Shown: positions 1 through 10,362, counted from the first letter of the stretch. The stretch is DNA of 64,000 bases from an uncultured Aliiroseovarius sp. (GCF_947492455.1 NZ_CANLNB010000003.1:124001-188000), one strand, 5' to 3'. Program-made: numbers and translations. Notes: generated by a model not told the origin, from the letters alone.

Positions 1-2
1 AG

Positions 3-779
3 GGCGAGCGTGTGGCCGTGGTGCCGACCATGGGCGCGCTGCATGCTGGCCACCTGTCCTTGGTGGATGAGGCGAAGAAACACGCAGACCGCGTGATTGT
101 CACCATTTTCGTGAATCCCAAGCAGTTCAACAACCCGGAAGATCTGGACAAATATCCGCGCACGGAAGAGGACGACGCTGCAAAGCTGGCGCCCTACGGG
201 ATTGATGCGCTGTATGTGCCGACGCCCGATCAGATCTATCCCGATGGCTTTGCCACCAATGTGCGCGTGTCTGGTCTGACCGAGGATCTTGAGGGCGCGC
301 ATCGCCCCGGCCATTTCGATGGTGTGGCAACGGTAGTGTCCAAATTGTTCCTGCAATCTCGCGCAGATGTGGCTTGCTTCGGTCAGAAGGACTATCAGCA
401 GATGCTGTTGGTACGTCGCCTGTCCGAGGATCTGGACATCGAAACCGAAGTGATCGGCTGCCCCACGGTGCGCGAAGAGGACGGGTTGGCCATGTCCTCG
501 CGCAATGTGCGCCTGACCGCCGAAGAACGCGCAATTGCGCCAGCTTTGAAAGCCGAGATGGATCGCGCCGCCGAGGCCATTCGCCGGGGCGCCGAGCCGC
601 GCGTCGTTTTGGACAGCGCCAAGGCTCAGATTGAACGGGCGGGTTATGAAACTGTCGAGTATCTAGAGCTACGTGATGCTGAGACGCTGAAGCCGGTCAA
701 AGACCTCTCTCGTCCCGCCCGTTTGATGGCGGCGGCGATGCTTGGGGATGTGCGGCTAATCGATAATATCGCCGTCTAA
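3..779 (+). CDS. panC: Pantoate--beta-alanine ligase, 5' end outside the window
   Basis: Condenses pantoate and beta-alanine with ATP to make pantothenate, the coenzyme A precursor, in the cytoplasm. The visible 258 residues start inside the N-terminal nucleotide-binding region: [15 protein letters not shown] carries the HxGH-type signature of this ligase family. Further family landmarks are FVNPKQF, the pantoate-site region [18 protein letters not shown] and the KMSKS-like loop MSSRN. Known homologues are about 280 residues, so roughly 25 N-terminal residues lie upstream of base 1. It ends ahead of a hairpin terminator and converges with the sdh operon. Confidence 0.95.
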   Translation, partial: GERVAVVPTMGALHAGHLSLVDEAKKHADRVIVTIFVNPKQFNNPEDLDKYPRTEEDDAAKLAPYGIDALYVPTPDQIYPDGFATNVRVSGLTEDLEGAHRPGHFDGVATVVSKLFLQSRADVACFGQKDYQQMLLVRRLSEDLDIETEVIGCPTVREEDGLAMSSRNVRLTAEERAIAPALKAEMDRAAEAIRRGAEPRVVLDSAKAQIERAGYETVEYLELRDAETLKPVKDLSRPARLMAAAMLGDVRLIDNIAV

Positions 780-811
780 GACGCGTCGATCTCAATCAGG
801 TTACGGAAAGC

Positions 812-841
812 AAAAAGGGCGACCCGCGGGCCGCCCTTTTG
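812..841. terminator. Bidirectional intrinsic terminator between panC and sdhB
   Basis: AAAAGGGCG and CGCCCTTTT form a 9-bp stem around a 10-base loop. The A-run on one side and T-run on the other let it work in both directions, for panC (+) and for the end of the sdh operon (-). Confidence 0.8.
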
Positions 842-858
842 TAATTTGTCTGCGTCGC

Positions 859-1638
859 TTATAGCTGGCGCTCGACCATCATCTTCTTGATCGACGCGAT
901 TGCCTTGGCCGGGTTCAGGCCTTTCGGGCAGGTCTTCGAGCAGTTCATGATCGTGTGGCAGCGGTACAGCTTGAAGGGGTCTTCCAGCTGATCCAGACGC
1001 TCGCCTGTGGCTTCATCGCGCGAGTCGATGATCCAACGATAGGCGTGCAGCAGTGCGGCCGGCCCAAGATAGCGATCACCGTTCCACCAGTAGCTCGGGC
1101 ACGAGGTCGAGCAGCTGGCGCACATGACGCACTCATACAGACCGTCAAGCTTCTTGCGGTCCTCGATGGACTGCTTCCACTCTTTCGCGGGGCGATTGGT
1201 CTTGGTTTCCAGCCACGGCATGATCGAGGCGTGCTGCGCATAGAAATGCGTCAGGTCCGGGATCAGGTCTTTCACCACCGGCATATGCGGCAGCGGATAG
1301 ATCTTCACGTCGCCCTTGATCTCGTCCATCCCGTAAATACAGGCCAGCGTGTTGATCCCGTCGATGTTCATCGCACAGGATCCGCAGATGCCTTCACGGC
1401 ACGAGCGGCGGAAGGTCAGGGTCGGATCAATCTCGTTCTTGATCTTGATCAGCGCGTCCAGAACCATCGGACCACACTTGTCCATGTCCAGGAAATAGGT
1501 GTCCACACGGGGGTTTTCACCGTCATCCGGGTTCCAGCGATAGATCTGGAACTTGCGGACATTGGTCGCACCCTCGGGCTTGGGCCATGTCTTGCCGACG
1601 CGAACGGTCGAGTTCTTGGGGAGCTTGAATTGTACCAT
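859..1638 (-). CDS. sdhB: Succinate dehydrogenase iron-sulfur subunit
   Basis: Electron-transfer subunit of complex II, passing electrons from SdhA FAD to the membrane quinone site. The 259 residues show the plant-type [2Fe-2S] motif (Cys80, Cys85, Cys88, Cys100) and the ferredoxin-like clusters: [11 protein letters not shown] at Cys170/173/176/180, and Cys227, Cys233, Cys237 near [13 protein letters not shown]. It is the last gene of the minus-strand sdhC-sdhD-sdhA-orf-sdhB series and is separated from sdhA by a sulfotransferase-like gene. An AGGAGG-type ribosome site lies just before the ATG. Confidence 0.97.
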   Translation of the reverse strand: MVQFKLPKNSTVRVGKTWPKPEGATNVRKFQIYRWNPDDGENPRVDTYFLDMDKCGPMVLDALIKIKNEIDPTLTFRRSCREGICGSCAMNIDGINTLACIYGMDEIKGDVKIYPLPHMPVVKDLIPDLTHFYAQHASIMPWLETKTNRPAKEWKQSIEDRKKLDGLYECVMCASCSTSCPSYWWNGDRYLGPAALLHAYRWIIDSRDEATGERLDQLEDPFKLYRCHTIMNCSKTCPKGLNPAKAIASIKKMMVERQL

Positions 1639-1664
1639 CTGGCGTCCTCCTGGGGGTGACTAGT

Positions 1665-2384
1665 TCAGTGATGTTGCGGGCCCTGGGGGGCAGAATTAGG
1701 TTTGGGTACCCGCCCGACCTCGGCTGGGCGTGCGGGTGTCAGAGTTTTGGTTGCGGCGGCAGGGCGCGGGCCGGGGCCTTGGTTTGACAGTTTCCATTTG
1801 GTCACGTCGATGGCGTAGTCTTCTTGAACAAGATCCGCGATCTTCTGAGCATCGTCGTTGACAATGTCGAAGTGCAAGAACCGTGGGTTGTCCTTGAAAT
1901 AGTCTTTCACCTCGGCTTCGTGGGCTAGAGCCATCTCGCGCCACAGCCCCTGGACTTCGTCGTGTGAATGACCCGAGGCCTGCATGCTTTTGCTCAGGAA
2001 TGTTCCGTTGGCGTGATGACTGCGTGAGGCGATCCAAGTATCGACAGGCCGCGTGTTCAGGATGAAATAGGCATCGGGATAGTGTCGATGCAGATCCCGG
2101 AAAAACCGCGCACCCTCAAGCACGAGGTCAGAGCCTATAAAAGACAAATCGGAAAACGCCACGAAACCGTCGAAGCCGTGAAAGGGCTTTAGACCCAGCG
2201 CAATGTTGACCATGAAGGCTTTCATGAGGTTTTGCCCATTCGCGTCGCGCCAATGGAGCGACGGGATAAAGCTCTTCTCAAAAAGCGTGTGCAGCGAAGT
2301 TGTAGCGCAGCGGTTGAGGCCGATCACGAAGATTTTCGGATCGTCCTCCCCGGCCATCGCCTCGATGCGCTGCACGCCCTTCAT
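1665..2384 (-). CDS. Sulfotransferase-family protein between sdhA and sdhB
   Basis: A 239-residue protein. Near its N-terminus, FVIGLNRCATTSLHTLF matches the PAPS 5'-phosphosulfate-binding loop of the sulfotransferase fold (G-x-x-R-x-x-T-T-S-L). A second block, ILNTRPVDTWIASR, resembles the 3'-phosphate-binding segment. The C-terminus is proline/alanine-rich and probably disordered. The gene starts one base after the sdhA stop, so it is almost certainly co-transcribed and perhaps translationally coupled with sdhA. ATG codons at residues 1 and 10 are both possible starts. Acceptor and role are unknown; the family call is inference from motifs. Confidence 0.75.
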   Translation of the reverse strand: MKGVQRIEAMAGEDDPKIFVIGLNRCATTSLHTLFEKSFIPSLHWRDANGQNLMKAFMVNIALGLKPFHGFDGFVAFSDLSFIGSDLVLEGARFFRDLHRHYPDAYFILNTRPVDTWIASRSHHANGTFLSKSMQASGHSHDEVQGLWREMALAHEAEVKDYFKDNPRFLHFDIVNDDAQKIADLVQEDYAIDVTKWKLSNQGPGPRPAAATKTLTPARPAEVGRVPKPNSAPQGPQHH

Positions 2385-2385
2385 A

Positions 2386-4191
2386 TCAGAACGTACGCGC
2401 TTTGGGCGCGATTTTCTTCAGTTCGATGCCGCCTTCGGCCTCGGTGGTCAGCGGATCAACGACGACCGGACGATAGGACAGGTCAACCTTGTTGCCATCC
2501 ACGCGGCTGACAGTGTGGACGCGCCACTTTTTGTCGTCGCGTTCCGGGAAGTCCTCGTGCGCGTGGGCGCCGCGGCTTTCTTCGCGGGCTTCTGCGCCGT
2601 GGATTGTCGCCAAGGCGTTCGGCATCAGGTTCGCCAGTTCCAGCGTTTCCATCAGGTCCGAGTTCCAGATCAGCGAGCGATCGGTCACAGCCAGGTCGTC
2701 CATCTTGGCGGCCACGGCGGTCATCTTCTCGACGCCTTCTTTCATGGTCTTGGCGGTACGGAACACGGCAGCGTCAGCTTGCATCGTCTTCTGCATTTCC
2801 AGACGCAGATCGGCGGTCGGGATCGCGCCGCTTGCATGGCGCAGACCGTCGAAGCGATCAAATGCCGCGTCTACCGAAGCTTGGTTCAGAACCGGGTTCG
2901 GCGCCTCGGCGTCGACAACCTTGCCAGCGCGGATCGCGGCGGCGCGGCCGAAGACCACAAGGTCAATCAGCGAGTTCGAGCCAAGGCGGTTCGCCCCGTG
3001 GACCGACGCACAACCGGCCTCACCCACGGCCATCAGGCCGGGAACAACGCCGGTTGGGTCATCTTTGGTCGGGTTCAGAACTTCACCCCAATAGTTGGTC
3101 GGGATGCCGCCCATGTTGTAGTGCACCGTCGGCAGAACCGGGATCGGCTCTTTGGTCACGTCAACACCGGCAAAGATCTTGGCGCTTTCCGAGATGCCCG
3201 GCAGGCGTTCGGCCAGCGCGTCGGCGGGCAGGTGATCCAGATGCAGGAAGATGTGGTCGCCTTCGGCACCCACACCGCGGCCTTCGCGGATCTCCATCGT
3301 CATCGAGCGCGAGACATAGTCGCGCGGGGCAAGGTCTTTATACTGGGGCGCATACCGCTCCATGAAACGCTCGCCTTCCGAGTTGACCAGATAGCCACCC
3401 TCGCCACGTGCACCTTCGGTGATCAGGCAGCCCGAGCCGTAGATGCCGGTCGGGTGGAACTGAACGAATTCCATGTCCTGCAGGGCCAGACCCGCACGGG
3501 CCACCATGCCGCCACCGTCACCGGTGCAGGTGTGGGCCGAGGTGGCCGAGAAATACGCGCGGCCATAGCCGCCCGTCGCCAGCACAACCATCTTTGCGTT
3601 GAAGACGTGGAACGTGCCGTCATCCAACTTCCAGCAGACAACACCCTGACACTGACCGTCTTCCGACATGATCAGGTCTACGGCGAAGTACTCGATGTAG
3701 AATTCAGCGTTGTTCTTGACCGATTGGCCGTAAAGCGTGTGCAGGATTGCGTGACCGGTCCGGTCAGCGGCGGCGCAGGTACGCTGTACCGCGGGGCCTT
3801 CACCAAATTCGGTGGTGTGGCCGCCGAACGGGCGCTGATAGATCTTGCCTTCTTCGGTGCGCGAGAAGGGAACGCCGTAATGCTCCAGCTCGTACACCGC
3901 TTTGGGCGCCTCGCGGGCCAGATATTCCATCGCGTCCGTGTCGCCCAGCCAGTCCGAGCCCTTCACGGTGTCGTACATGTGCCACTGCCAGTTGTCCGGG
4001 CCCATGTTGGACAGGGACGCGGCGATGCCGCCCTGTGCCGCAACGGTGTGCGAGCGGGTCGGGAAAACTTTGGTCACACAAGCGGTGCGCAAGCCCTGTT
4101 CGGCCATGCCAAGCGTGGCCCGCAGACCAGCGCCACCGGCGCCGACCACGACCACGTCATATTCGTGTGTTTCGTATTCGTAAGCTGCCAT
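2386..4191 (-). CDS. sdhA: Succinate dehydrogenase flavoprotein subunit
   Basis: Oxidises succinate to fumarate with covalently bound FAD. The 601-residue protein begins with the Rossmann motif [13 protein letters not shown], followed by [13 protein letters not shown], whose His48 is the expected covalent FAD ligand. The active-site segments [21 protein letters not shown] (residues as seen) and [21 protein letters not shown] are intact. Length is standard for alphaproteobacterial SdhA. It lies 18 bp downstream of sdhD, with a GGAGAG ribosome site before the ATG. Confidence 0.98.
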   Translation of the reverse strand: MAAYEYETHEYDVVVVGAGGAGLRATLGMAEQGLRTACVTKVFPTRSHTVAAQGGIAASLSNMGPDNWQWHMYDTVKGSDWLGDTDAMEYLAREAPKAVYELEHYGVPFSRTEEGKIYQRPFGGHTTEFGEGPAVQRTCAAADRTGHAILHTLYGQSVKNNAEFYIEYFAVDLIMSEDGQCQGVVCWKLDDGTFHVFNAKMVVLATGGYGRAYFSATSAHTCTGDGGGMVARAGLALQDMEFVQFHPTGIYGSGCLITEGARGEGGYLVNSEGERFMERYAPQYKDLAPRDYVSRSMTMEIREGRGVGAEGDHIFLHLDHLPADALAERLPGISESAKIFAGVDVTKEPIPVLPTVHYNMGGIPTNYWGEVLNPTKDDPTGVVPGLMAVGEAGCASVHGANRLGSNSLIDLVVFGRAAAIRAGKVVDAEAPNPVLNQASVDAAFDRFDGLRHASGAIPTADLRLEMQKTMQADAAVFRTAKTMKEGVEKMTAVAAKMDDLAVTDRSLIWNSDLMETLELANLMPNALATIHGAEAREESRGAHAHEDFPERDDKKWRVHTVSRVDGNKVDLSYRPVVVDPLTTEAEGGIELKKIAPKARTF

Positions 4192-4209
4192 TTTGGGTGC
4201 TCTCCGGTC

Positions 4210-4581
4210 TTAAAAGGCGATGCGGCCGAGGCCATAAAGGCCAATTGCCAGAACGGTGTAGGCCACTGCGGTGCAAGCAACGACCAAGACTTTCTTGGTC
4301 ACGCCGCGCGAATAATCCTCGATCACAACCTGAATGCCGTGACGGAAGTGAACCATCGACACAACAAGCGTCATTGCGGCGACAATTGCGGGGAAGGGGC
4401 GCTGATAATAAGCGATTGCTTCTTCATAGGGCAGGCCAAGGGCGCAGCCGAAGGTCAGTGCGAACAGCGGCATCAGGATCAGAAGACCAACAGCCGAGAT
4501 GGCCTGTCCCCAGAAATGTTCCGTACCCGAACCCGAAGAACCTTTGCCCACGGCGCGTTTGCGGTCAGTCATATATTGCAT
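4210..4581 (-). CDS. sdhD: Succinate dehydrogenase membrane anchor SdhD
   Basis: Small 123-residue integral membrane subunit with about three hydrophobic segments (AISAVGLLILMPLFALTF, FPAIVAAMTLVVSMVH, VLVVACTAVAYTVLAIGLYGL). The segment HFRHGIQVVIEDY is the characteristic SdhD motif; its His residues are near the heme b and quinone sites in the family. It sits between sdhC and sdhA with a 10-bp gap to sdhC. Confidence 0.93.
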   Translation of the reverse strand: MQYMTDRKRAVGKGSSGSGTEHFWGQAISAVGLLILMPLFALTFGCALGLPYEEAIAYYQRPFPAIVAAMTLVVSMVHFRHGIQVVIEDYSRGVTKKVLVVACTAVAYTVLAIGLYGLGRIAF

Positions 4582-4591
4582 AGCGGGCTCC

Positions 4592-4975
4592 TTACACGAT
4601 CAGGGCGACGATAATCGCCAGAACGACGGACCCGACGATGACGCCAATGCCCATTTTCTCGGCGGTTTCGACCTCAAGGCCGATGCCAATGTCCCAGATC
4701 AGGTGACGCAGGCCGGACAGTGCGTGGTAGCACAGCGCCCAGAGTGCCAAGAACATGATCACGTCCCCGACGAACGAGGTCATCAGACCGTTCACAACAT
4801 CATAATATCCTGCACCCAGCGACGCGGCGAAGAACCACCATGCGACCAAGATCGCAGCACCCAGCAGGGCGACCCCGGTGATCCGGGCGAAGATCGAGGT
4901 GATGGAGGTCAGCTGCGGGCGGTATACTTGCAGATGCGGAGAAAGAGGACGGTTGCCTCTGTTCACGTCGGCCAT
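4592..4975 (-). CDS. sdhC: Succinate dehydrogenase cytochrome b556 subunit SdhC
   Basis: Membrane anchor of 127 residues that helps bind heme b and ubiquinone. The SdhC signature SPHLQVYRPQLTSITSIFARITG is complete and three hydrophobic spans follow, with the candidate heme ligand in CYHALSGLRHLIWD. I place the start at 4975 because AGGAGG lies six bases upstream; the frame stays open further 5' but without such a site. First gene of the sdh operon; two TGTGATCACA palindromes lie about 120-150 bp upstream. Confidence 0.94.
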   Translation of the reverse strand: MADVNRGNRPLSPHLQVYRPQLTSITSIFARITGVALLGAAILVAWWFFAASLGAGYYDVVNGLMTSFVGDVIMFLALWALCYHALSGLRHLIWDIGIGLEVETAEKMGIGVIVGSVVLAIIVALIV

Positions 4976-5096
4976 GGCGGCCTCCTTCTGTCTGTTTCGA
5001 CTTTGCGACAGGAATAGCGCCTTTTGCGGCACTGAGTCACGCAAGAAGCGACCCGAAAGTCGGGAATTTTGCGCTAACGGGGGTGTTTTTGGGGGC

Positions 5097-5129
5097 TTGT
5101 GATCACAGTTTTTGGATATGTGATCACAG
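5097..5129. promoter_or_regulatory. Tandem TGTGATCACA operators upstream of sdhC
   Basis: Two perfect 10-bp palindromes (cores 5098-5107 and 5119-5128) lie with 21-bp spacing, two helical turns, in the mch-sdhC intergenic region. The same core recurs as a pair before sucC and singly before the GntR gene at 22.9 kb. Inferred to be binding sites of that GntR regulator. Confidence 0.7.
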
Positions 5130-5265
5130 ATTTGTATGCCATTGTATCCCGACGTTTATAGTCGGAAAAGGAGCGGCGCGCGCAAGATTCCTGCTGATAT
5201 TTGTCCCTAGGGCATGTGTTTGGGAAGTAGCGGGGCGTCTCAAAGACGTCCCGCCGCCAGACATC

Positions 5266-6300
5266 TTACTTCGGCATAAGCGCCCAATAGTCGAGATCCA
5301 GCATGACCTCGGGCAGGTATTTGCCGTCGTCGCCTTTCAGGGCAAATTCGGGCGCGCCGTGTTTGACGGCGACCAGACGCAGGCGCACAGCACCCACGCC
5401 CGGGGCGTCGGTGTCAGCCTTGTCCAGCACCTCGGACCATGCACGGATCGTATCGCCCGAGAAGCAGGGATTTGCGTGTGCGCCACCGTTCAGACCGACG
5501 ATCATCTGCGCGTTAGCCAAGCCGTTGAACGACAGAGCACGCGCCATCGAGATCACGTGGCCACCGTAGATCAGGCGCTGACCGTCCGGGCGGAAGGTGG
5601 CGTCGAAATGCACCTTCGCGGTGTTCTGCCACAGGCGGGTCGCCATCATGTGCTCGGCTTCTTCGACCGTCACGCCGTCCACGTGATCGATCTTTTCGCC
5701 GACCTCGTAGTCGCCCCAGCGATGCGGCTCGCCCGCCAGCGTGAAATCGTAGTCCTCGAACGACAGACCTTCGGGGATCGACAGGTCGGATGCTTCCAGC
5801 ACGCCTTTCAGCTCGGGGATCACGGTCTCGGGCGCGGGGGCGTCCAGGTCGCCTTTGCGCACCATCACCCAGCGGACATATTCCATCACCGGTTCGCCCA
5901 TCTGGTTGAACCCACGCGTGCGGACCCAAACGACACCCGACTTCCCGTTCGAGTTTTGCTTCAGCCCGATCACCTCGGATTGCGAGCGCAGCGTGTCGCC
6001 GGGATAGACGGGCTTCAGCCAGCGGCCTTCGGCATAGCCAAGGTTCGCAACAGCGTTCAGCGAGATATCCGGCACGGTTTTGCCAAACACCACGTGGAAC
6101 GCGATCAGGTCGTCGATGGGCGAACCTTCCAGCCCGCAGGCACCTGCAAATTCATCCGAGGAATACAGCGCATGACGGGCAGGGTAGAGCGCGTGATAGA
6201 GGGCGCGTTCGCCCTCGGCCACAGTGCGCGGCACGGCGTGGTCGATCACGTCGCCCAGCTTGTAATCTTCAAAGAAGCGTCCGGGATTGGTTTTGGCCAT
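5266..6300 (-). CDS. mch: Mesaconyl-CoA hydratase (beta-methylmalyl-CoA dehydratase)
   Basis: MaoC/hotdog-fold hydratase that interconverts mesaconyl-CoA and beta-methylmalyl-CoA in the ethylmalonyl-CoA pathway for acetyl-CoA assimilation. The 344-residue protein contains two hotdog repeats; MYGGH-like signatures appear as LIYGGHVISMARALSF in the second half and FEDYKLGDVIDHAVPRTV at the N-terminus. Length and order match Rhodobacter Mch (about 343 residues). The ATG at 6300 follows GGAGA by seven bases and is preferred over the in-frame TTG one codon earlier. The neighbour mcl2 supplies another step of the same pathway. Confidence 0.92.
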   Translation of the reverse strand: MAKTNPGRFFEDYKLGDVIDHAVPRTVAEGERALYHALYPARHALYSSDEFAGACGLEGSPIDDLIAFHVVFGKTVPDISLNAVANLGYAEGRWLKPVYPGDTLRSQSEVIGLKQNSNGKSGVVWVRTRGFNQMGEPVMEYVRWVMVRKGDLDAPAPETVIPELKGVLEASDLSIPEGLSFEDYDFTLAGEPHRWGDYEVGEKIDHVDGVTVEEAEHMMATRLWQNTAKVHFDATFRPDGQRLIYGGHVISMARALSFNGLANAQMIVGLNGGAHANPCFSGDTIRAWSEVLDKADTDAPGVGAVRLRLVAVKHGAPEFALKGDDGKYLPEVMLDLDYWALMPK

Positions 6301-6370
6301 CAAAGCTCTCCAAGTGTCGAGGCGGGCGCAGGGGCTGCCCGCCGAATTTGTTTTAAGCGCGTAAGCCGGG

Positions 6371-6919
6371 CTACGTGCCGAATGGGGTCGGGCCGATCAG
6401 CCCGTGAATATATCCGATGATCGCCAGCAGGATGATCGAGGCGACGAAGAACATGGCATCCTTGGCGACGGTGCCTTTCGGGTTCGGTTGCCAGTCGGGT
6501 TCCGCGCGGTTGATCACGATGATTTCCAGCACTGCCCAGACCGTCAGAACCCCGAACAGGATCATCGACGCCAGATCGGGGTTCACCATGATATGCGCCA
6601 CGGACCACAGGATGAAGCCGGTCAGCATCGGGTGGCGCATCTTGTAAAAGAGGGCGCCCTTCGATGGGCCGGGGCTCATGAAGTAGAGGGCGAACAGGAC
6701 CATCAGGTTGTTCACGTGCCGCAACGCGGGCGGGTAGGTGTGCACGTCGAAGCTTTCCGTCGCGCGATACCCGATCACCATGAAGACCACGCTGATCAGG
6801 ATCACAAGCGCGGATACTCCCTTAGCCCGCGGCCCCATGTTTTCGTGGGCAGCGGGCAGGGCGCGTTTCCAGAAATGTCCGACATACCACAGGGCAAGTC
6901 CGGCGATCAGCAACGTCAT
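6371..6919 (-). CDS. NnrU family integral membrane protein
   Basis: A 182-residue hydrophobic protein with five or six predicted spans, starting MTLLIAGLALWYVGHF. The H..RHP motif (KMRHPMLTGFILWSVAHIM) and overall layout match the NnrU family, first noted near nitric oxide reductase genes and related to isoprenylcysteine-methyltransferase-like membrane folds. Here it lies between mch and mcl2, 23 bp downstream of the latter, with no denitrification genes in view, so a nitric-oxide role is not supported by context. Confidence 0.85.
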   Translation of the reverse strand: MTLLIAGLALWYVGHFWKRALPAAHENMGPRAKGVSALVILISVVFMVIGYRATESFDVHTYPPALRHVNNLMVLFALYFMSPGPSKGALFYKMRHPMLTGFILWSVAHIMVNPDLASMILFGVLTVWAVLEIIVINRAEPDWQPNPKGTVAKDAMFFVASIILLAIIGYIHGLIGPTPFGT

Positions 6920-6942
6920 GGCGAGGTTCCTTTAGAGGGGCC

Positions 6943-7791
6943 TTAGCCCTCCATCACGGCGATGGCGTCGGCTTTGGCGAGAATGGATTTTGCTGTCTCA
7001 ACATGCAGGTTTTCGACGATTTTACCATCCACAACCGCAACGCCTTGGCCGGAGGCTTCGGCTTCTTCGAACGCAGCAATCTGGCGTTTGGCCAGATCGA
7101 TTTCAGCCTCGGACGGCGCGAAAGCGGCGTTGGCAATGTCCAACTGTGCCGGGTGGATCAGCGTCTTGCCATCCATGCCCATGTCACGGCCCTGATCACA
7201 TTCGGCTTTCAGCCCGTCTTCATCTTTGAATGCGTTGTACACGCCGTCGACGATCACAACGCCGTGGGCCTTGGCGGCGATCAGACACATATGCAGCCCG
7301 CCCATCATCGGCAGACGGTCGGCGCGGAAACGGGTGTTCAGCTCTTTCGCCAGATCGTTCGTGCCCAAGACAAAGCCCTTCAGGCGGGGGTGGGCGGCGA
7401 TCTCGGCGGCGTTCAGCATGCCGATCGGGGTCTCCATCATCGCCCAGAGGTCGACGTCGGGGATCAGTGCGGCCAGTTCGTCCAGCTGCGCGGCCGAGCC
7501 AACTTTCGGCATCAGGATCGCGTCGATGTCTGCGCCCACAAAGGCAGCTACATCATCTTTGCCCCATTCGGTGTCGAACCCGTTGATACGGACGATCTTG
7601 GCGCGGTTGCCATAACCGCCTTTATCCAACTCGGCTTTCAGAATGGCGCGGGCCTCGACTTTGGCGTCGGGGGCAACGGCATCTTCAAGGTCGAAAATGA
7701 TCGCGTCAGCGGCAAGGCCGCGGGCTTTCTCTAGCGCACGCTCTTTCGAGCCGGGGATGTAGAGGACGGAACGATAGGGGCGTGTGGTCAT
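6943..7791 (-). CDS. mcl2: (3S)-malyl-CoA thioesterase, CitE/Mcl family
   Basis: Hydrolyses (3S)-malyl-CoA to malate and CoA, the last step pulling glyoxylate plus acetyl-CoA into the C4 pool in the ethylmalonyl-CoA pathway. The 282-residue TIM-barrel protein shows YIPGSKERALEKARGL, the metal-binding IIFDLEDAVAPD, and GKTLIHPAQLDIAN. By recollection of the family it resembles Rhodobacter sphaeroides Mcl2 along its whole length rather than the lyase Mcl1, which starts differently and is longer. I start at ATG 7791 behind GGAGA; a longer open frame upstream is not protein-like. Confidence 0.9.
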   Translation of the reverse strand: MTTRPYRSVLYIPGSKERALEKARGLAADAIIFDLEDAVAPDAKVEARAILKAELDKGGYGNRAKIVRINGFDTEWGKDDVAAFVGADIDAILMPKVGSAAQLDELAALIPDVDLWAMMETPIGMLNAAEIAAHPRLKGFVLGTNDLAKELNTRFRADRLPMMGGLHMCLIAAKAHGVVIVDGVYNAFKDEDGLKAECDQGRDMGMDGKTLIHPAQLDIANAAFAPSEAEIDLAKRQIAAFEEAEASGQGVAVVDGKIVENLHVETAKSILAKADAIAVMEG

Positions 7792-8095
7792 GATTCTGTG
7801 TCTCCGCAATATTGTTGCGCAAGGGACCACATTTGCGCACCAATTCGCAAGGCAAACTTTGCCGCAATGCAGAAATTTTACGTAGGGTTCATGGTTGCGC
7901 AGGTCTAGGCGCGGCGCGTTAACCAGTTCTTTGGCCCATGGGCGCAGGCTTTTACCTGAGATGCCGAATGACGGGAGGGCCCACGGTTGGCCACTGATGC
8001 AATGGGATGCAGATCGGCACCAGAGTGAACACGGCCCTGATGCCGCCGGTGCGCCGGTTGGCCCGGCAGAGCGGCCCAACTGAAAGGACAGATCC
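7792..8095. promoter_or_regulatory. Divergent control region upstream of mcl2 with TTGCGCA-type repeats
   Basis: This 304-base gap holds a perfect TTGCGCAA palindrome (7815-7822), a second TTGCGCA (7833-7839), TTCGCAA (7844-7850) and the odd palindrome GGCAAACTTTGCC (7851-7863). Short-chain acyl-CoA responsive regulators of the RamB/PccR kind use TTTGCAAA-like elements, so a related regulator is a possible reader; that link is inference. No gene is evident in the rest of the gap. Confidence 0.4.
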
Positions 8096-8419
8096 ATGAA
8101 ACAGGACATTCTGGCCCTTGGACTTGGTGTCGGCGCAATCCTTCTGTCAGCCGGACAATTGCAGGCGCAGGGCGCCGCCAAATGCGCCGAGCGCGCCCAA
8201 GTGATGCAACGTCTGGCCGAAAGTTATGGCGAAACGCGGCAATCCATCGGACTTGCTGGCGACCGGCAAGTGGTCGAGGTCTTCGCCTCGGATGAAACCG
8301 GCACATGGACGATCACTGTGACGATGCCCAATGGCATGACCTGTCTGGTCGCGGCTGGGCAGGGATACGAGAAGCTGGATGAAGAGCTGACTCCGGCACG
8401 GCTGGGTGATCCGGTTTAG
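8096..8419 (+). CDS. Small secreted hypothetical protein
   Basis: A 107-residue protein with a cleavable signal peptide (MKQDILALGLGVGAILLSAGQLQAQG, likely cut after LQA). The mature part has two cysteines (KCAERA and MTCLVAAG) that could form a disulfide, and a WTITVTMPNGMTCLV strand-like block. It has an AAAGGA ribosome site and overlaps the 3' end of the convergent TauE-like gene by four bases. I do not recognise a function; such short periplasmic proteins are common in Rhodobacteraceae. Confidence 0.75.
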   Translation: MKQDILALGLGVGAILLSAGQLQAQGAAKCAERAQVMQRLAESYGETRQSIGLAGDRQVVEVFASDETGTWTITVTMPNGMTCLVAAGQGYEKLDEELTPARLGDPV

Positions 8420-9174
8420 GTCAGACCTTCCCAGATCAGTTTCGTTCCGGTCAGGATCAGGAACAGATAGGTGAAGCCGAAGAACAGTCGTTCAGACATT
8501 TTGTGGTGCAGATGCACCCCGATCCAGACGCCCAGCACGGCAAAGGGGATCAGCAGAAGATCAGCCTTTGCCGTTTGCCATGTGAAGATCCCCAAGGCGA
8601 AATAGGGGATGAACTTCAGCAGATTGATGGCCCAGAAGACGATGACGGTCGTGGATTGGAAGGTGGTTTTGTCCAGCTTGCGGGACAGAAGATAGACTGC
8701 GGCAGGCGGGCCGCCGGCGTGGCTTATGAAGCTGGTGAAGCCGGCGATGGCCCCCCAAAAGGCGCCCAATTTGCCTGACATCGGGCGCGGAGCAGGCGGG
8801 ATCAACCCGTTCGCACGCGCCAGCTGGAAGGCCACGAACCCAACCGCGATCGAACCGATCAACAGCCGAAACACGTCTGGGTTGGCAACCGTGTAAAGCG
8901 CCGCCCCCAGCGCCACGCCCGGCACCGCCCCCAGTACCAAGGCCCAGGCCGAGGGCGTATCCCATTTGCGCCAATAGGGTTTCAGGGCGGTTACATCCAT
9001 CAGCATCAGAAGCGGCAGCATCAGGCCAATCGCGGCGCCCGGGTCCAGAATCAGCGCAAGCAAAGGGGTCGCCGCAAATGCGGCCCCTGACCCGAAGCCA
9101 CCCTTGGAAATCCCTGCAAAAATCACTGCCGGGATGGCAAAGGTAAAGAAAGTGAGGTCCAGAACCTCGGGCAT
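8416..9174 (-). CDS. TauE/SafE (TSUP) family anion exporter
   Basis: Membrane protein of 252 residues with about eight hydrophobic segments and the two glycine-rich family repeats GISKGGFGSGAAF (N-terminal) and GFTSFISHAGGPPAAVYLL (central). TSUP proteins move organosulfur compounds, sulfite or sulfoacetate across the inner membrane; the substrate here cannot be read from sequence. AAGGATG precedes the ATG at 9174; a longer open frame starting at 9240 lacks a good ribosome site. It is divergent from mdh. Confidence 0.88.
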   Translation of the reverse strand: MPEVLDLTFFTFAIPAVIFAGISKGGFGSGAAFAATPLLALILDPGAAIGLMLPLLMLMDVTALKPYWRKWDTPSAWALVLGAVPGVALGAALYTVANPDVFRLLIGSIAVGFVAFQLARANGLIPPAPRPMSGKLGAFWGAIAGFTSFISHAGGPPAAVYLLSRKLDKTTFQSTTVIVFWAINLLKFIPYFALGIFTWQTAKADLLLIPFAVLGVWIGVHLHHKMSERLFFGFTYLFLILTGTKLIWEGLT

Positions 9175-9317
9175 GTGACATCCTTCAAAAGTCTGGAAAA
9201 TGGGCGCTTTAGCGCTATCGCGTGTCGCATTCGGTTGCAAGTCATCCCTGACGCCGCAGCGCAGCGCCCTTGCGCGAAAGGCACTTTCGGACTAGGCATG
9301 CGCCCGAAAACAACTGA

Positions 9318-10295
<978 letters not shown>

Positions 10296-10322
10296 GCCCA
10301 GTTCTGACTGATGATTAAGACG

Positions 10323-10358
10323 TTGCGCCGCTCACACCGAGCGGCGCAATTTTTTTTT
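10323..10358 (+). terminator. Intrinsic terminator of mdh
   Basis: Perfect 11-bp stem TTGCGCCGCTC/GAGCGGCGCAA with a 5-base loop, followed immediately by nine T residues. Confidence 0.95.
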
Positions 10359-10362
10359 GCGC

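Noticed and set aside
2203-4614. 803-codon plus-strand open frame opposite sdhA
   Set aside because: Antisense shadow of sdhA and its neighbours caused by third-position GC bias; no domain, no ribosome site.
5098-5128. TGTGATCACA as a CRP/FNR-type site
   Set aside because: CRP sites are TGTGA-N6-TCACA; here the half-sites abut without the 6-bp spacer, so a different dimer geometry is needed. A GntR gene with the same site nearby is a better fit.
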